Positions 1-7,583 are shown, counted from the stretch's first letter. The stretch: DNA of 13,195 nucleotides from CAZEQL01 sp964514415 (GCA_964514415.1 CAZEQL010000032.1:1-13195), one strand, 5' to 3'. Notes: a model not told the origin generated them from the sequence alone. Program-made: numbers and translations.

Positions 1-50
1 TCGAGAAACTCTCTTGCTTCATTAACACGTGGTCTTATACCTGTTGGCAT
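1..50 (-). CDS. 5' end of an unidentified gene, cut by the window edge
   Basis: An ATG at 50-48 opens a frame that stays open to the left edge and gives about 16 residues (MPTGIRPRVNEAREFL). It overlaps the stop codon of the upstream methyltransferase gene as TAATG, and a GAGG Shine-Dalgarno-like stretch lies six to seven bases before the ATG. This arrangement suggests translational coupling with the methyltransferase. A restriction endonuclease or other modification-system partner is a natural guess from position alone. The visible residues are too few to name a family. Confidence 0.5.
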   Translation of the reverse strand, partial: MPTGIRPRVNEAREFL

Positions 51-1180
51 TATGCGCCTCCTTTACTCGTATCATCGTTCTTCAAGGATGTAGCAAGTGA
101 ATCTAGATAGTCTTTAAGTTGCTTTATATCCATCTGTATTCTCCAATTTGCCTCTCTCTCTATTTCAGGAAATGGATTTCGCCACTGCCAGCCAGTTCTG
201 CCTGCTTCTCTAAAATGCTCTAATCTTCTTATGGTAATCTCTGCAAATACTGGGTCAATGTCGAATGTACATACTTTTCCTTTCAATCTTTCCCCGGCAA
301 TTAGCGTTGTTCCCGAATGCGCAAAGAAATCTGTCACCAAATTCCCTTCGCTACTGCCTGACGAAATTATTCTCTCTATTGCCTTTAGAGGTTTTTGGGC
401 ATAACATCCAGGCACATTTTCTTCCATCCTGTAAAATACTTGCTGAATATCTACCCACACATTGCCTGCTCTTATATATTTCGACTTACTGCGCTCTAAA
501 TTCTCCGTAATTTCTCCATTAATCTTTTTATAGTACCCTCTTAATATCTTGGGGATATCTGTATATTCAGCATCCACATTAAAATTAGGATTGCCTTTAA
601 CATAATAAAGGAGTTCTTGTCTGACCCACATCCAGTTCTTTTGTGTCCCATATCCTCTCTGATTTCTCATCGTGATAATATTTCGAGGTTTCAGTTCTTT
701 AAATTCCCTCATTAAGATAATAAAATCAGGCAGAGGTTGAAAATTGTCCCTGTAATCTGTACCTATCCATATATAAAAGTGAGCATCTTTATCCATAGCT
801 GTAATTGCGTTTCTCACCCATTTTTTTGAAAATTCTAAATACTCCTCCAAACTCACCTTGGACAGATTAGTTGTATTTGCATTTCCAACTACCACATTGT
901 AAGGTGGGTCGTTGATAACCAATTTAGCTTTTTCACCACCAATTATTTTTTCTACATCTTCTAGTTTTGTCGCATCCAATACACCGACTTTATGCTTATT
1001 TACCGGGTCTTCCCATATCTCGCCGTATTTTAATCGACAAAATGGTAATATTTCTTCCCTCAACTCGCCGTGAAAATCTAATTGCTCAAGCCTTTCGGTG
1101 GTTTTACCCCTCTCCTCCGTCCCTTTCTCAGTTAACAACTCGTCACCAAACAAACTTAAAGGGATTGCCTTGCCTTTCAT
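50..1180 (-). CDS. Beta-class site-specific DNA (adenine-N6) methyltransferase
   Basis: This 376-residue protein should transfer a methyl group from S-adenosylmethionine to a base in a specific DNA site, most likely adenine N6. The catalytic motif IV is DPPY at residues 91-94, which is the form usual for N6-adenine enzymes; N4-cytosine enzymes more often have SPPY. The SAM-binding part follows towards the C-terminus: motif X-like QKPLKAIERII at 262-272, motif I as DFFAHSGTT at 284-292, and the acidic strand end FDIDP at 306-310. Catalytic motif before SAM motif is the beta-class order. The region between, about 110-255, would hold the target-recognition part. The start is supported by AAGGATG about eight bases upstream. 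It sits between an unknown 256-residue gene and a coupled downstream gene, consistent with a restriction-modification or solitary-methylase cluster. The recognition sequence cannot be read from the protein by eye. Confidence 0.9.
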   Translation of the reverse strand: MKGKAIPLSLFGDELLTEKGTEERGKTTERLEQLDFHGELREEILPFCRLKYGEIWEDPVNKHKVGVLDATKLEDVEKIIGGEKAKLVINDPPYNVVVGNANTTNLSKVSLEEYLEFSKKWVRNAITAMDKDAHFYIWIGTDYRDNFQPLPDFIILMREFKELKPRNIITMRNQRGYGTQKNWMWVRQELLYYVKGNPNFNVDAEYTDIPKILRGYYKKINGEITENLERSKSKYIRAGNVWVDIQQVFYRMEENVPGCYAQKPLKAIERIISSGSSEGNLVTDFFAHSGTTLIAGERLKGKVCTFDIDPVFAEITIRRLEHFREAGRTGWQWRNPFPEIEREANWRIQMDIKQLKDYLDSLATSLKNDDTSKGGA

Positions 1181-1307
1181 GGTCTACATCCTTACAAAAC
1201 ATGCCTTATTAAAGCTGCCAAGCCGAATTTCATATATCGTGTTCAGTGTAAAAGAAATCCGGCGAAACCGAATTTGGGCGGAACGAAGCGTATTCTTTTA
1301 CATTTTG
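1181..1307. repeat. Intergenic segment with a 9-bp inverted repeat and a short direct repeat
   Basis: This 127-base gap separates the unknown 256-residue gene from the methyltransferase gene. It holds an exact 9-base inverted repeat, gtaaaagaa at 1248-1256 and ttcttttac at 1293-1301, with 36 bases between the arms. The octamer ccgaattt occurs at 1223-1230 and again at 1268-1275. The arms could bind a control protein of the modification system, form a hairpin in the transcript, or be the ends of a small degenerate element. No clear minus-strand promoter with both -35 and -10 boxes was found here, so the methyltransferase may be read through from the gene upstream. Confidence 0.4.
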
Positions 1308-2078
1308 TTATGCGCCGTTGCCGTTTTCTTCTCGTAAAAATAAATTTAGCAAAGACGCTCCTCTATTATACTCAATTAACTTATTTTGCCCCCCAAAAAT
1401 TGTATTGGGTTGAATTACATCATACTGGTCAATCTCGGTAGCTCTCAAATTTTTAAGAAAACGGTCTTTCTGAGTTGTTATTAGCTTATATTCAATTGTG
1501 TCCTGATAGCTTGTGTTACAGACAAGTTGTTCATATTTGTCTATATTTAACTGGCCTTTTCCATCGATTAATTTCTTATATTCACAGTTTGGTATCCCTA
1601 CGCTAGCCCAAAACTCTTTGCCTAGAAACGTTTCAAAAAACTCCCTGTGACCTAAACTGAAATATATATTCAGATAGGTAGCGAAATCACTGAGACGTTT
1701 ATAGCCGATACCTTTTCTCAAAACCTTATCATCAATTAGTGTCCTAAGTAATGCTCTATCATAAGCAAAACTTCGAGATTGCACAGCCAAATCTTCGCGA
1801 ACGAGATAACTGAAATGTCCGTCTATAACTACCCTCCCTTTGGTCTTATGAGAAGCCGTTATAATTGATATTGGATCCCACCTACAACCATATGCGAATC
1901 TTACTACCCTTGGTGAACATTGATTGGAATTTTTGTAGATTTGGTAAGCCCAAACTTCATTGAAATGGGCTTCAGCAAAAGCCAACCATGCTTCAGCACG
2001 AGTTTTTTTTCGCTCCCATCTTTCTATAATCCAGGGGATTAGACTTTGTGGAATAATACCAAGTAAGTGTTCGATCAT
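1308..2078 (-). CDS. Unrecognised 256-residue protein, possible restriction-modification partner
   Basis: I do not recognise the family. The protein is soluble-looking, with no signal peptide or clear membrane segment. It is rich in aromatic and basic residues, and a helical N-terminus (IERWERKKTRAEAW around 18-31) is followed by a mixed region. A possible PD-(D/E)XK-like remnant is IEYK preceded by several acidic residues in the C-terminal third, but the pattern is too weak to call a nuclease. Translation starts at an ATG with AGGTAGGA just upstream, and an extended -10 promoter lies about 60 bases before it. It is the first gene of a set leading into a DNA methyltransferase, so a cognate restriction enzyme is the leading guess. 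The segment looks more AT-rich than the acetyl-CoA synthase operon, which hints at separate acquisition. Confidence 0.6.
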   Translation of the reverse strand: MIEHLLGIIPQSLIPWIIERWERKKTRAEAWLAFAEAHFNEVWAYQIYKNSNQCSPRVVRFAYGCRWDPISIITASHKTKGRVVIDGHFSYLVREDLAVQSRSFAYDRALLRTLIDDKVLRKGIGYKRLSDFATYLNIYFSLGHREFFETFLGKEFWASVGIPNCEYKKLIDGKGQLNIDKYEQLVCNTSYQDTIEYKLITTQKDRFLKNLRATEIDQYDVIQPNTIFGGQNKLIEYNRGASLLNLFLREENGNGA

Positions 2079-2138
2079 ATTCCTACCTTTTTAAGGCAAT
2101 GACATATAGTCTAGTATATGCGGACTTCGCTTTTGGTG

Positions 2139-2144
2139 ATTATA
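2139..2144 (-). promoter_or_regulatory. Extended -10 promoter for the unknown gene and methyltransferase
   Basis: On the minus strand the sequence reads TGCTATAAT, which is a perfect TATAAT with the TGn extension seen in promoters that do not depend on a strong -35 box. No good TTGACA-like hexamer lies 16 to 18 bases further upstream, where the sequence is C-rich. Transcription would start near 2132, leaving a leader of roughly 53 bases before the ATG at 2078. The identification rests on motif match and position only. Confidence 0.45.
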
Positions 2145-2180
2145 GCATGAAACAAAGGGAGAGGGGTTTATGTAAGTATA

Positions 2181-2335
2181 GATTGCTTCGCTTCCCCTTC
2201 GCGTAGTTTATCCTGGTGAGCCGAAGCTCTGAATGGAGTGAAGAGGAGATTCTTCGGTTGCTTTGCTCCCTCAGAATGACAGGAAGCGAAACGCTCAGGG
2301 CTTCGCTCCGCTCGCAATGGCAGAGGAAGCGAACA
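2181..2335. repeat. Cluster of REP/MITE-like palindromic repeats
   Basis: This stretch is built from short purine/pyrimidine-alternating palindromic modules. One runs about 2247-2279, from gattcttcgg to cagaatgac, with attct (2249-2253) facing agaat (2273-2277). Another is the gcttcgctccgctcgcaatg type at about 2300-2319. Copies of gaagcgaa and its complement cttcgctt flank them. When translated, such elements give spurious peptides of the type LREQSNRR and CERSEAL, a common annotation artefact in repeat-bearing bacterial genomes. The cluster follows directly after the 3' end of acsB, so it may fold in the mRNA and limit read-through or 3' decay. It also marks the border between the acs operon and the modification island. 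No protein should be annotated here. Confidence 0.7.
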
Positions 2336-2357
2336 GCCTTGTAAAATAGCAGCCACA

Positions 2358-4556
2358 TCATAACAGTGGCTCCATAGTTAGTGCTGGGTGTTGCCTTTCC
2401 TCCAGGAAGGGGAGCAGTTCCTCTATGGTGGTAACCGTGACCCCATCGGCAATTTTGTCAAGCAGGGTAGGGACACCCTCTCGGTGGCAAACCTGGCTAA
2501 GTTCCTCACGCATTTCCTCTTTGATATTCTTCGATATCCAGACTACACGCTTGATGCCACCTTCGGCTTTGATAAACTTCTTGCTGGTTAGATAATATTT
2601 GCCACAACCCATCATACCCTGAGTCTGATGGCCACCCCCTATCACCCCCATCAGCGTAGAGAAAGTCATTCCAATGGGGGTCATGCCATAATCTTCTCGT
2701 GAGACAATCAGGACGCCATTAGCCTCAGGAACGATAGCGATAACACATTCACAGCAGCCGCAGGTGGTCATAGGAGCGTCCATGATGGAATAGATGGTGA
2801 ATCGCTCTATATTCATTCCTGAGTGTTCATATACAAACTGGTTTACCCCCTCCCATTCGCCCTTCACAGGGTCGATGATATTACCTTTTGGCACAGGCTG
2901 ATTAGCCCCTTTGGGGTTTATCTCATAAGCGGCTTTACAATCGAACCAGTTATAGGCGCCGCATAAGCCGACACGTTCAGGGTTAATAACACATACCTGC
3001 GATGGAGCGAACGACTGGCATAGGGTACAACTATAATAGGTGTCAGTTGCTTCATCAGTGAGATTAGCTGTGCGCTCGTTACGTTCCCGGTACACCTTGC
3101 GTGCCTCCTCCATCAGTTCCTTCACCTTGTCCAGTTCGGTATAAAAAGTTATCTGCACTTTATCTACCAGGCCGCCAAATTGCTCATGAAGCTTGGTATG
3201 CAGGATATGCCCCAGATGTTTGATATTAAGCCCCTGGGAAACAGCAGCTTTGCTGATGCGAATCCAGGCAATATCCCGCTGTCCCTGGTGCTGCACTCCT
3301 TCGGCACCATTCATAAAGTGATGTATCTGCCTTTCCAGGATAGGCTCAAAATCCTTCTCCAGCTTTTTCCCAGCCACCTCTACTATGATGCCCAAAGGCG
3401 TATTAGCACCAGCCTCAAGGGTAGTGGGGTCAGTACCAACTAAGTTAATTTTACCATCTTGAATCTCGTCCATGTCTCTCATGGTGAGCCATTCGAAACA
3501 GGTGCCTCCCTTACCACCGAATTCCATTTGCATATTCTCACGACGCACCACCTCACCTTCGAAGGCTGAACCATAAGCCACCGGCAGGACTAGTTCACTA
3601 ACCTTGACTTTTATGCCACGCACATCAAGGCAGTATTGCACCAGCCACTTGGCTTTTCCCATATCGTCAACACCGTCGATTTCATCGAAAGGTGCACTGG
3701 CGATTTTCTGTTGCCCTTCTTTGCTGAAGGGTATAACCCCAGGAAGAGTGGTGTCGGCGATCAGGGGAAATCCATAGGTTAAGGCGCCGGCTGCCGCAGC
3801 GCACTTTAGCTCATCTATTTCGCCAAGAGCCAGCACGAAGACGGGAGCGCGCTCTCTATTCCATGTTAGCATCTTCTCGAACTCGCCTGTCTTGATACTG
3901 CCAAAACTGAAGGCAAGGCGGCTGGCGTAGCCCAGGGCGTAAACTGCAGACACGGTGTCAGATCCCAGAGTGACAGTAAGTGTCTTGTAACCCAATTCTA
4001 TTCCTTCCTCTAATAACTGGTCTACTATGGAGCGGTCATGCACACTGCCACATAGCAAAGTAAGCAGCCCCTTAGACTGGAGTTCGCGAACAATTTTTAC
4101 TGCCACCTCGTTGCTCTTGGCGGCGCCAATAATAGCCGCCACGCCGCTGATGGTGCCGTCTGCTAACTGTACGCCCCATGCACGCAATTGCACATCGTCA
4201 ATAGGACCGTTAAATTGGTAGCCATTGCGTACCTCTGGTTGCTCGCCTTTGGCAAAACGCGTTCCCTCTATGGCTTCAGCAGCGATTAGCGTGGCCACCC
4301 CGGCATTTTTTATCGCATCTTCGGTGGGTGTAGATGGTAATAGACTACGGGCGTAGTCGACAGCCGAGGTTAAATCGCTGAGTTTTTCCACTTTTTGGCC
4401 GCTAGTGCCATAAATGACGGGCAGGTAGTAAGCCGTGTTGGGGAAGGACACAGGCGTATTGGGCCCCAATGTATTGATTGACTCCTTGACTAATTCACTG
4501 GCTAACTGAACAGCGGTGGTAGCGCCTGTGATAGCGGAAATAATAATTCTCTCCAT
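2358..4556 (-). CDS. acsB: Acetyl-CoA synthase, CODH/ACS complex ACS subunit
   Basis: AcsB condenses a methyl group from a corrinoid protein, CO from carbon monoxide dehydrogenase, and coenzyme A to form acetyl-CoA, or runs in reverse. The 732 residues match the full-length bacterial form of about 729 residues, including the N-terminal CODH-contacting domain (about 1-315) that archaeal homologues lack. The A-cluster ligands are all visible. Cys510, Cys513, Cys522 and Cys532, in a C-x2-C-x8-C-x9-C pattern, would hold the [4Fe-4S] cluster. Cys599-Gly600-Cys601 would hold the distal nickel. From recalled numbering these match the Moorella ligands (506, 509, 518, 528, 595-597) with a constant offset of four. 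A GGAGTG ribosome-binding site precedes the ATG. It is the last gene of the operon, directly after the CooC/AcsF gene that would supply nickel. No CODH (acsA) or corrinoid iron-sulfur protein subunit (acsC, acsD) gene lies in the window. Confidence 0.97.
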   Translation of the reverse strand: MERIIISAITGATTAVQLASELVKESINTLGPNTPVSFPNTAYYLPVIYGTSGQKVEKLSDLTSAVDYARSLLPSTPTEDAIKNAGVATLIAAEAIEGTRFAKGEQPEVRNGYQFNGPIDDVQLRAWGVQLADGTISGVAAIIGAAKSNEVAVKIVRELQSKGLLTLLCGSVHDRSIVDQLLEEGIELGYKTLTVTLGSDTVSAVYALGYASRLAFSFGSIKTGEFEKMLTWNRERAPVFVLALGEIDELKCAAAAGALTYGFPLIADTTLPGVIPFSKEGQQKIASAPFDEIDGVDDMGKAKWLVQYCLDVRGIKVKVSELVLPVAYGSAFEGEVVRRENMQMEFGGKGGTCFEWLTMRDMDEIQDGKINLVGTDPTTLEAGANTPLGIIVEVAGKKLEKDFEPILERQIHHFMNGAEGVQHQGQRDIAWIRISKAAVSQGLNIKHLGHILHTKLHEQFGGLVDKVQITFYTELDKVKELMEEARKVYRERNERTANLTDEATDTYYSCTLCQSFAPSQVCVINPERVGLCGAYNWFDCKAAYEINPKGANQPVPKGNIIDPVKGEWEGVNQFVYEHSGMNIERFTIYSIMDAPMTTCGCCECVIAIVPEANGVLIVSREDYGMTPIGMTFSTLMGVIGGGHQTQGMMGCGKYYLTSKKFIKAEGGIKRVVWISKNIKEEMREELSQVCHREGVPTLLDKIADGVTVTTIEELLPFLEERQHPALTMEPLL

Positions 4557-4578
4557 AATTCAATCACTCCATTAGAAT

Positions 4579-5352
4579 TTAATTGCTCGCATGGCCTGCC
4601 TTCGCCAATATTCTTTCCACAGATAAGCAGGCTGGCGAATCTTCAGGCAATTCAAACAACGACCTTCCGGTAAAATTGTATTTCTCTACATTGGCATCAT
4701 AGTCTATCTTGCCTAAATAGGAAGTTCCCTCTATGTGGCGAAACTGCTCCTCCAGATGCTCGTTGAATTTATGGTTTGCTACCAAGTAGAAGTTGTTATA
4801 CTTGATGTCTAAATCTTTGGTAATCTTCTGCGTCCGTTGGACATTTTTTATAGACTTCAAGGAAGGATCTAATATAACAAATAAGTCATCTACCTCCGAT
4901 ACTACCTTTCTATTTAAGTGCTCCAGTCCGCCTGGCGTATCTACGAGCATATATTTATAGCTATTTGCCATCTTAGGGATAATCCCTTTAAGCAGGTCGC
5001 TGGGGAGGCAATAACAGCCAGTTGTCCATTTTACTCCCAAGGAAATCAAATCAAATTTTTCTCCCTCATATACACAATCGCTATGGAGTAAATACTCTAT
5101 TTTTTGGGGCATGGGCATGGACTTTAACTGTTCATAGGTTGTGCCCTTTTGAAGGTCAAAAAGTACGTCCAGAATAGTTCTTACCTTTTCCTTTTCTAAA
5201 TCTACTCCCAGCATATCAGCTAGATTCTGGTCGCCGTCTACGTCTATAACTAGCAAAGGAGAGGTTACGGAACTCAGATATTTAGCAGCCAACGCTATAA
5301 AAGTCGTTTTCCCACTTCCACCTCTTCCCGTAGAAATAACTCTTCTGGCCAT
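4579..5352 (-). CDS. cooC: CooC/AcsF-type nickel-insertion ATPase for CODH/ACS
   Basis: This 257-residue P-loop ATPase of the MinD/CooC group most likely loads nickel into acetyl-CoA synthase or carbon monoxide dehydrogenase. The P-loop is TGRGGSGKTT at residues 8-17, switch I-like VIDVDGDQN lies at about 35-43, and the Walker B region is LVDTPGG at 136-142. Cys113 and Cys115 form the Cys-x-Cys pair that binds the metal at the dimer interface in characterised CooC proteins. The first residue of the family's deviant Walker A, normally lysine (KGG), is Arg10 here. The gene lies 22 bases upstream of acsB, which argues for an AcsF role on the A-cluster. A CooC acting on CODH is the alternative. 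A TAGGAT Shine-Dalgarno-like site precedes the ATG. The symbol is a family label, not proof of partner. Confidence 0.88.
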   Translation of the reverse strand: MARRVISTGRGGSGKTTFIALAAKYLSSVTSPLLVIDVDGDQNLADMLGVDLEKEKVRTILDVLFDLQKGTTYEQLKSMPMPQKIEYLLHSDCVYEGEKFDLISLGVKWTTGCYCLPSDLLKGIIPKMANSYKYMLVDTPGGLEHLNRKVVSEVDDLFVILDPSLKSIKNVQRTQKITKDLDIKYNNFYLVANHKFNEHLEEQFRHIEGTSYLGKIDYDANVEKYNFTGRSLFELPEDSPACLSVERILAKAGHASN

Positions 5353-5388
5353 ATCATATCCTACTTTGCTCAGCGTATTAGATATGTC

Positions 5389-6858
5389 TTATCTTAGAAA
5401 GAAATCCGGTCTGAAGGGATCCCATCTACCTACCAGGCGATCAAATGCAGGCTGGGGAAATGCCTTCTTGAATATTCGATAGTAATATAGCTCCTCTATA
5501 GAGGATAACCTTGGGTTACCCTCTATAAGGTTGTGATCTAAAAGCTCTTTACTAGAAACGTGTCTTTCAGCCATTCTACACATGATTCCTGCTACACCTG
5601 AACCTTGGGCAAAAAACCTTTTTGTTTGGTAAATGATGTGCTTGGGTAAACAATCCTCAAATGCCTGGCGCAGAATCCACTTTCCAATTTGCTCCGTGCC
5701 GTGAATCTTGCAATCTAGGGGGATTTTCATGCAAAAATCAATCACCTTGAGGTCGAGGAAAGGTGTACGACTTTCTATGGAATTTGCAGCATTCAGCCTG
5801 TCCAGCCTTTGCAATGCTGTGTTATAAGCTACATTGATAAGTCTGTCTACTATATAGGCGACCTCCTCCTTGTTCTTTCCCTGCTTGAACTGACCATCAT
5901 AACCAGCAAAGAACTCGTCGGCTCCTTCGCCAGTGAGAATGCACTTTGTATGTGGACTGACAAACCGCCCCGCCAGGAAATTGGCGATTGCCCCATGCAC
6001 ACAGCTTTCCTCAAACATCTCTTGGTAATGTATAGCCTGAGGCAATATCTCGTTTATCTCCTTTTCACCAAACATTAACACATGCTGCTTAACGCCTAAA
6101 TAGCTTGTTACATCTCTCGCCAGGGGGAGGTCTTGCCCATCCTCCATGCTTACTGTAAAGCACTCGACATCTGGTTTTATCTCATGAGCCATGTAGGCTA
6201 TAAGGCTACTATCCAAACCTCCGCTTAAAAGAATCCCACCCACAGCATTATCTTTCATCCTTTTTTCCACCGCCTCCATTAGAAGCCGGCGCGTTACTCC
6301 CCTGGCCTGCTCATAATTCTCAAAATCGGGAGTTTCCACAGCCTGCGAGGTATATCTCTGAAACCCCAACTTCTGGGAATACACATAGCCTGGCGGGAAC
6401 TCCTTAATATCGTCAACCATGCCTACCAAGCTCTTTGCCTCTGAGGCAAAGCATAATCTCCCATCAATATGCCCGTAGTACAGAGGCTTGACGCCTATAG
6501 CATCACGAGCCAGTATCATCTCACCATTGTCGCTTATAGCACAGGCAAAGTCCCCATCCATCTTTTTAGCAAATTGGGTGCCAAATCTGTTATAGAAATG
6601 CAGCACAGCCTCTGCGTCGGTCATATTTGCTGTTTCCGGATTGTATATACGACCATCAAGGACAACTGCACTTTCACCATCAGCCACATGATGTGAGCCA
6701 GCCTTTGAGTCTCCACCCACATTCAACTCACAGCAGCCCAGAGTTACTCCTTGCTCCCGATTTATCCAAGTCTCATGCTGACCTCTATGCTTAATCTTTC
6801 TAAGCATGCCATCTAACTCATTGCTGTCAGCACCTTGAATTCCAACGATTCCGGCCAT
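5389..6858 (-). CDS. Asparagine-synthetase-like amide ligase with a degenerate glutaminase domain
   Basis: The fold is that of AsnB: an N-terminal Ntn-hydrolase domain (about 1-170) and a C-terminal ATP-pyrophosphatase domain (about 185-489). The synthetase half looks competent, with the PP-loop SGGLDSS at 212-218, TGEGADEFFAGY at 309-320 and RLDRLNAANSIESRTPFLD at 351-369. The glutaminase half is not. The nucleophile Cys2 is Ala (MAGIVG), the usual NGEIYN motif is DGRIYN at 68-73, and HRGPD is HRGQH at 24-28. Total length, 489, is shorter than common AsnB proteins (about 550-630). It therefore cannot release ammonia from glutamine in the usual way. It may use free ammonia or another amine, as beta-lactam synthetase-like relatives do, or modify a protein or small molecule. 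A strong AAGGAGAG site precedes the ATG, so this start is secure. It sits 36 bases upstream of cooC and 35 bases downstream of the corrinoid protein gene. Confidence 0.9.
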   Translation of the reverse strand: MAGIVGIQGADSNELDGMLRKIKHRGQHETWINREQGVTLGCCELNVGGDSKAGSHHVADGESAVVLDGRIYNPETANMTDAEAVLHFYNRFGTQFAKKMDGDFACAISDNGEMILARDAIGVKPLYYGHIDGRLCFASEAKSLVGMVDDIKEFPPGYVYSQKLGFQRYTSQAVETPDFENYEQARGVTRRLLMEAVEKRMKDNAVGGILLSGGLDSSLIAYMAHEIKPDVECFTVSMEDGQDLPLARDVTSYLGVKQHVLMFGEKEINEILPQAIHYQEMFEESCVHGAIANFLAGRFVSPHTKCILTGEGADEFFAGYDGQFKQGKNKEEVAYIVDRLINVAYNTALQRLDRLNAANSIESRTPFLDLKVIDFCMKIPLDCKIHGTEQIGKWILRQAFEDCLPKHIIYQTKRFFAQGSGVAGIMCRMAERHVSSKELLDHNLIEGNPRLSSIEELYYYRIFKKAFPQPAFDRLVGRWDPFRPDFFLR

Positions 6859-6893
6859 AATTACTCTCCTTCAATCAAAGCAGTGCACTTGAG

Positions 6894-7583
6894 TTATGCT
6901 CTCACCTTTTGAAAATTCTCAAGGACCTTAATGGCTTGAAAACCGTCGGCGCAATAAGCATCCGCTCCTATCTCTTGAGCATACTCCTCAGAGACGGCTG
7001 CTCCTCCAATTAGAACCTTAACGCTGTTTCTAAGGCCATTTTCCTTTAGCGCTTCAATCGTCTCCCCCATAGCCACCATTGTGGTGGTCAATAAAGCGGA
7101 AAGACCAACAAAATCGGGTTTATCTTCCCTGACGGCCTGGACGATCCTTTCCGAGGAGACATCTATGCCCAGGTCCTTTACCTCATAGCCTGCTCCCTTG
7201 AGCAAGATAATCACGATATTTTTACCAATATCGTGGATGTCTCCCTTCACCGTGGCCATAAAGAATTTTCCTTTAGACGCGGCGCCTGACCCATCGAGAT
7301 AAGGTTTTAGAATATCCATAGCTCCACTCACCGCTTCGGCGGAGGCTAACATATCCGGGATGAAATACTCCTTTGTCGCGAACTTATCTCCCACAACCTG
7401 CATTCCTGCGGTTAAACCTTCCTTGATTACCATCTCTGGAACGAGATTGCTTTCTAGCGCTGACTGTATTAACTCCAGCACGCCGGGTGTTCCTACACTA
7501 TTTCCGTCTACTCCTTCATCATCCTTAGTCTTTCTACCCTGGATAACACTTTCCTTAAGTAAGGCAATGATATCTTGTTTCAT
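6894..7583 (-). CDS. Methyltransferase cognate corrinoid protein (MtaC/MtbC/MttC type)
   Basis: This 229-residue protein carries the methyl group on a cobalamin-type cofactor between methyltransferases. The N-terminal helical cap domain spans about 35-95 (GDKFATKEYFIPDML around 65-79). A B12-binding Rossmann domain follows, with the base-off signature GDIHDIG at 114-120, in which His117 is the lower cobalt ligand. SALLTT at 162-167 and a GG turn at 193-194 complete the cofactor pocket. Residues about 17-34 form a charged, glycine-rich insertion near the N-terminus. The start overlaps the stop of the upstream MttB-like gene as ATGA and has a GAGAGGAGGG ribosome-binding site, so the two are translationally coupled. 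It is the only corrinoid protein in the operon and presumably serves both MttB-like enzymes and the MtgA-like enzyme. Confidence 0.93.
   Translation of the reverse strand: MKQDIIALLKESVIQGRKTKDDEGVDGNSVGTPGVLELIQSALESNLVPEMVIKEGLTAGMQVVGDKFATKEYFIPDMLASAEAVSGAMDILKPYLDGSGAASKGKFFMATVKGDIHDIGKNIVIILLKGAGYEVKDLGIDVSSERIVQAVREDKPDFVGLSALLTTTMVAMGETIEALKENGLRNSVKVLIGGAAVSEEYAQEIGADAYCADGFQAIKVLENFQKVRA

Noticed and set aside
2140..2361. Minus-strand frames of 62 and 73 codons
   Set aside because: They are translations of the palindromic repeat cluster (LREQSNRR and CERSEAL-type peptides), a known artefact class, with no family support.
2364..2370. cagtggc on the plus strand, complement of the B12-box core GCCACTG
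   Set aside because: It lies at the 3' end of acsB, not in a leader, and no surrounding riboswitch-like structure is visible. A 7-base match is expected by chance.
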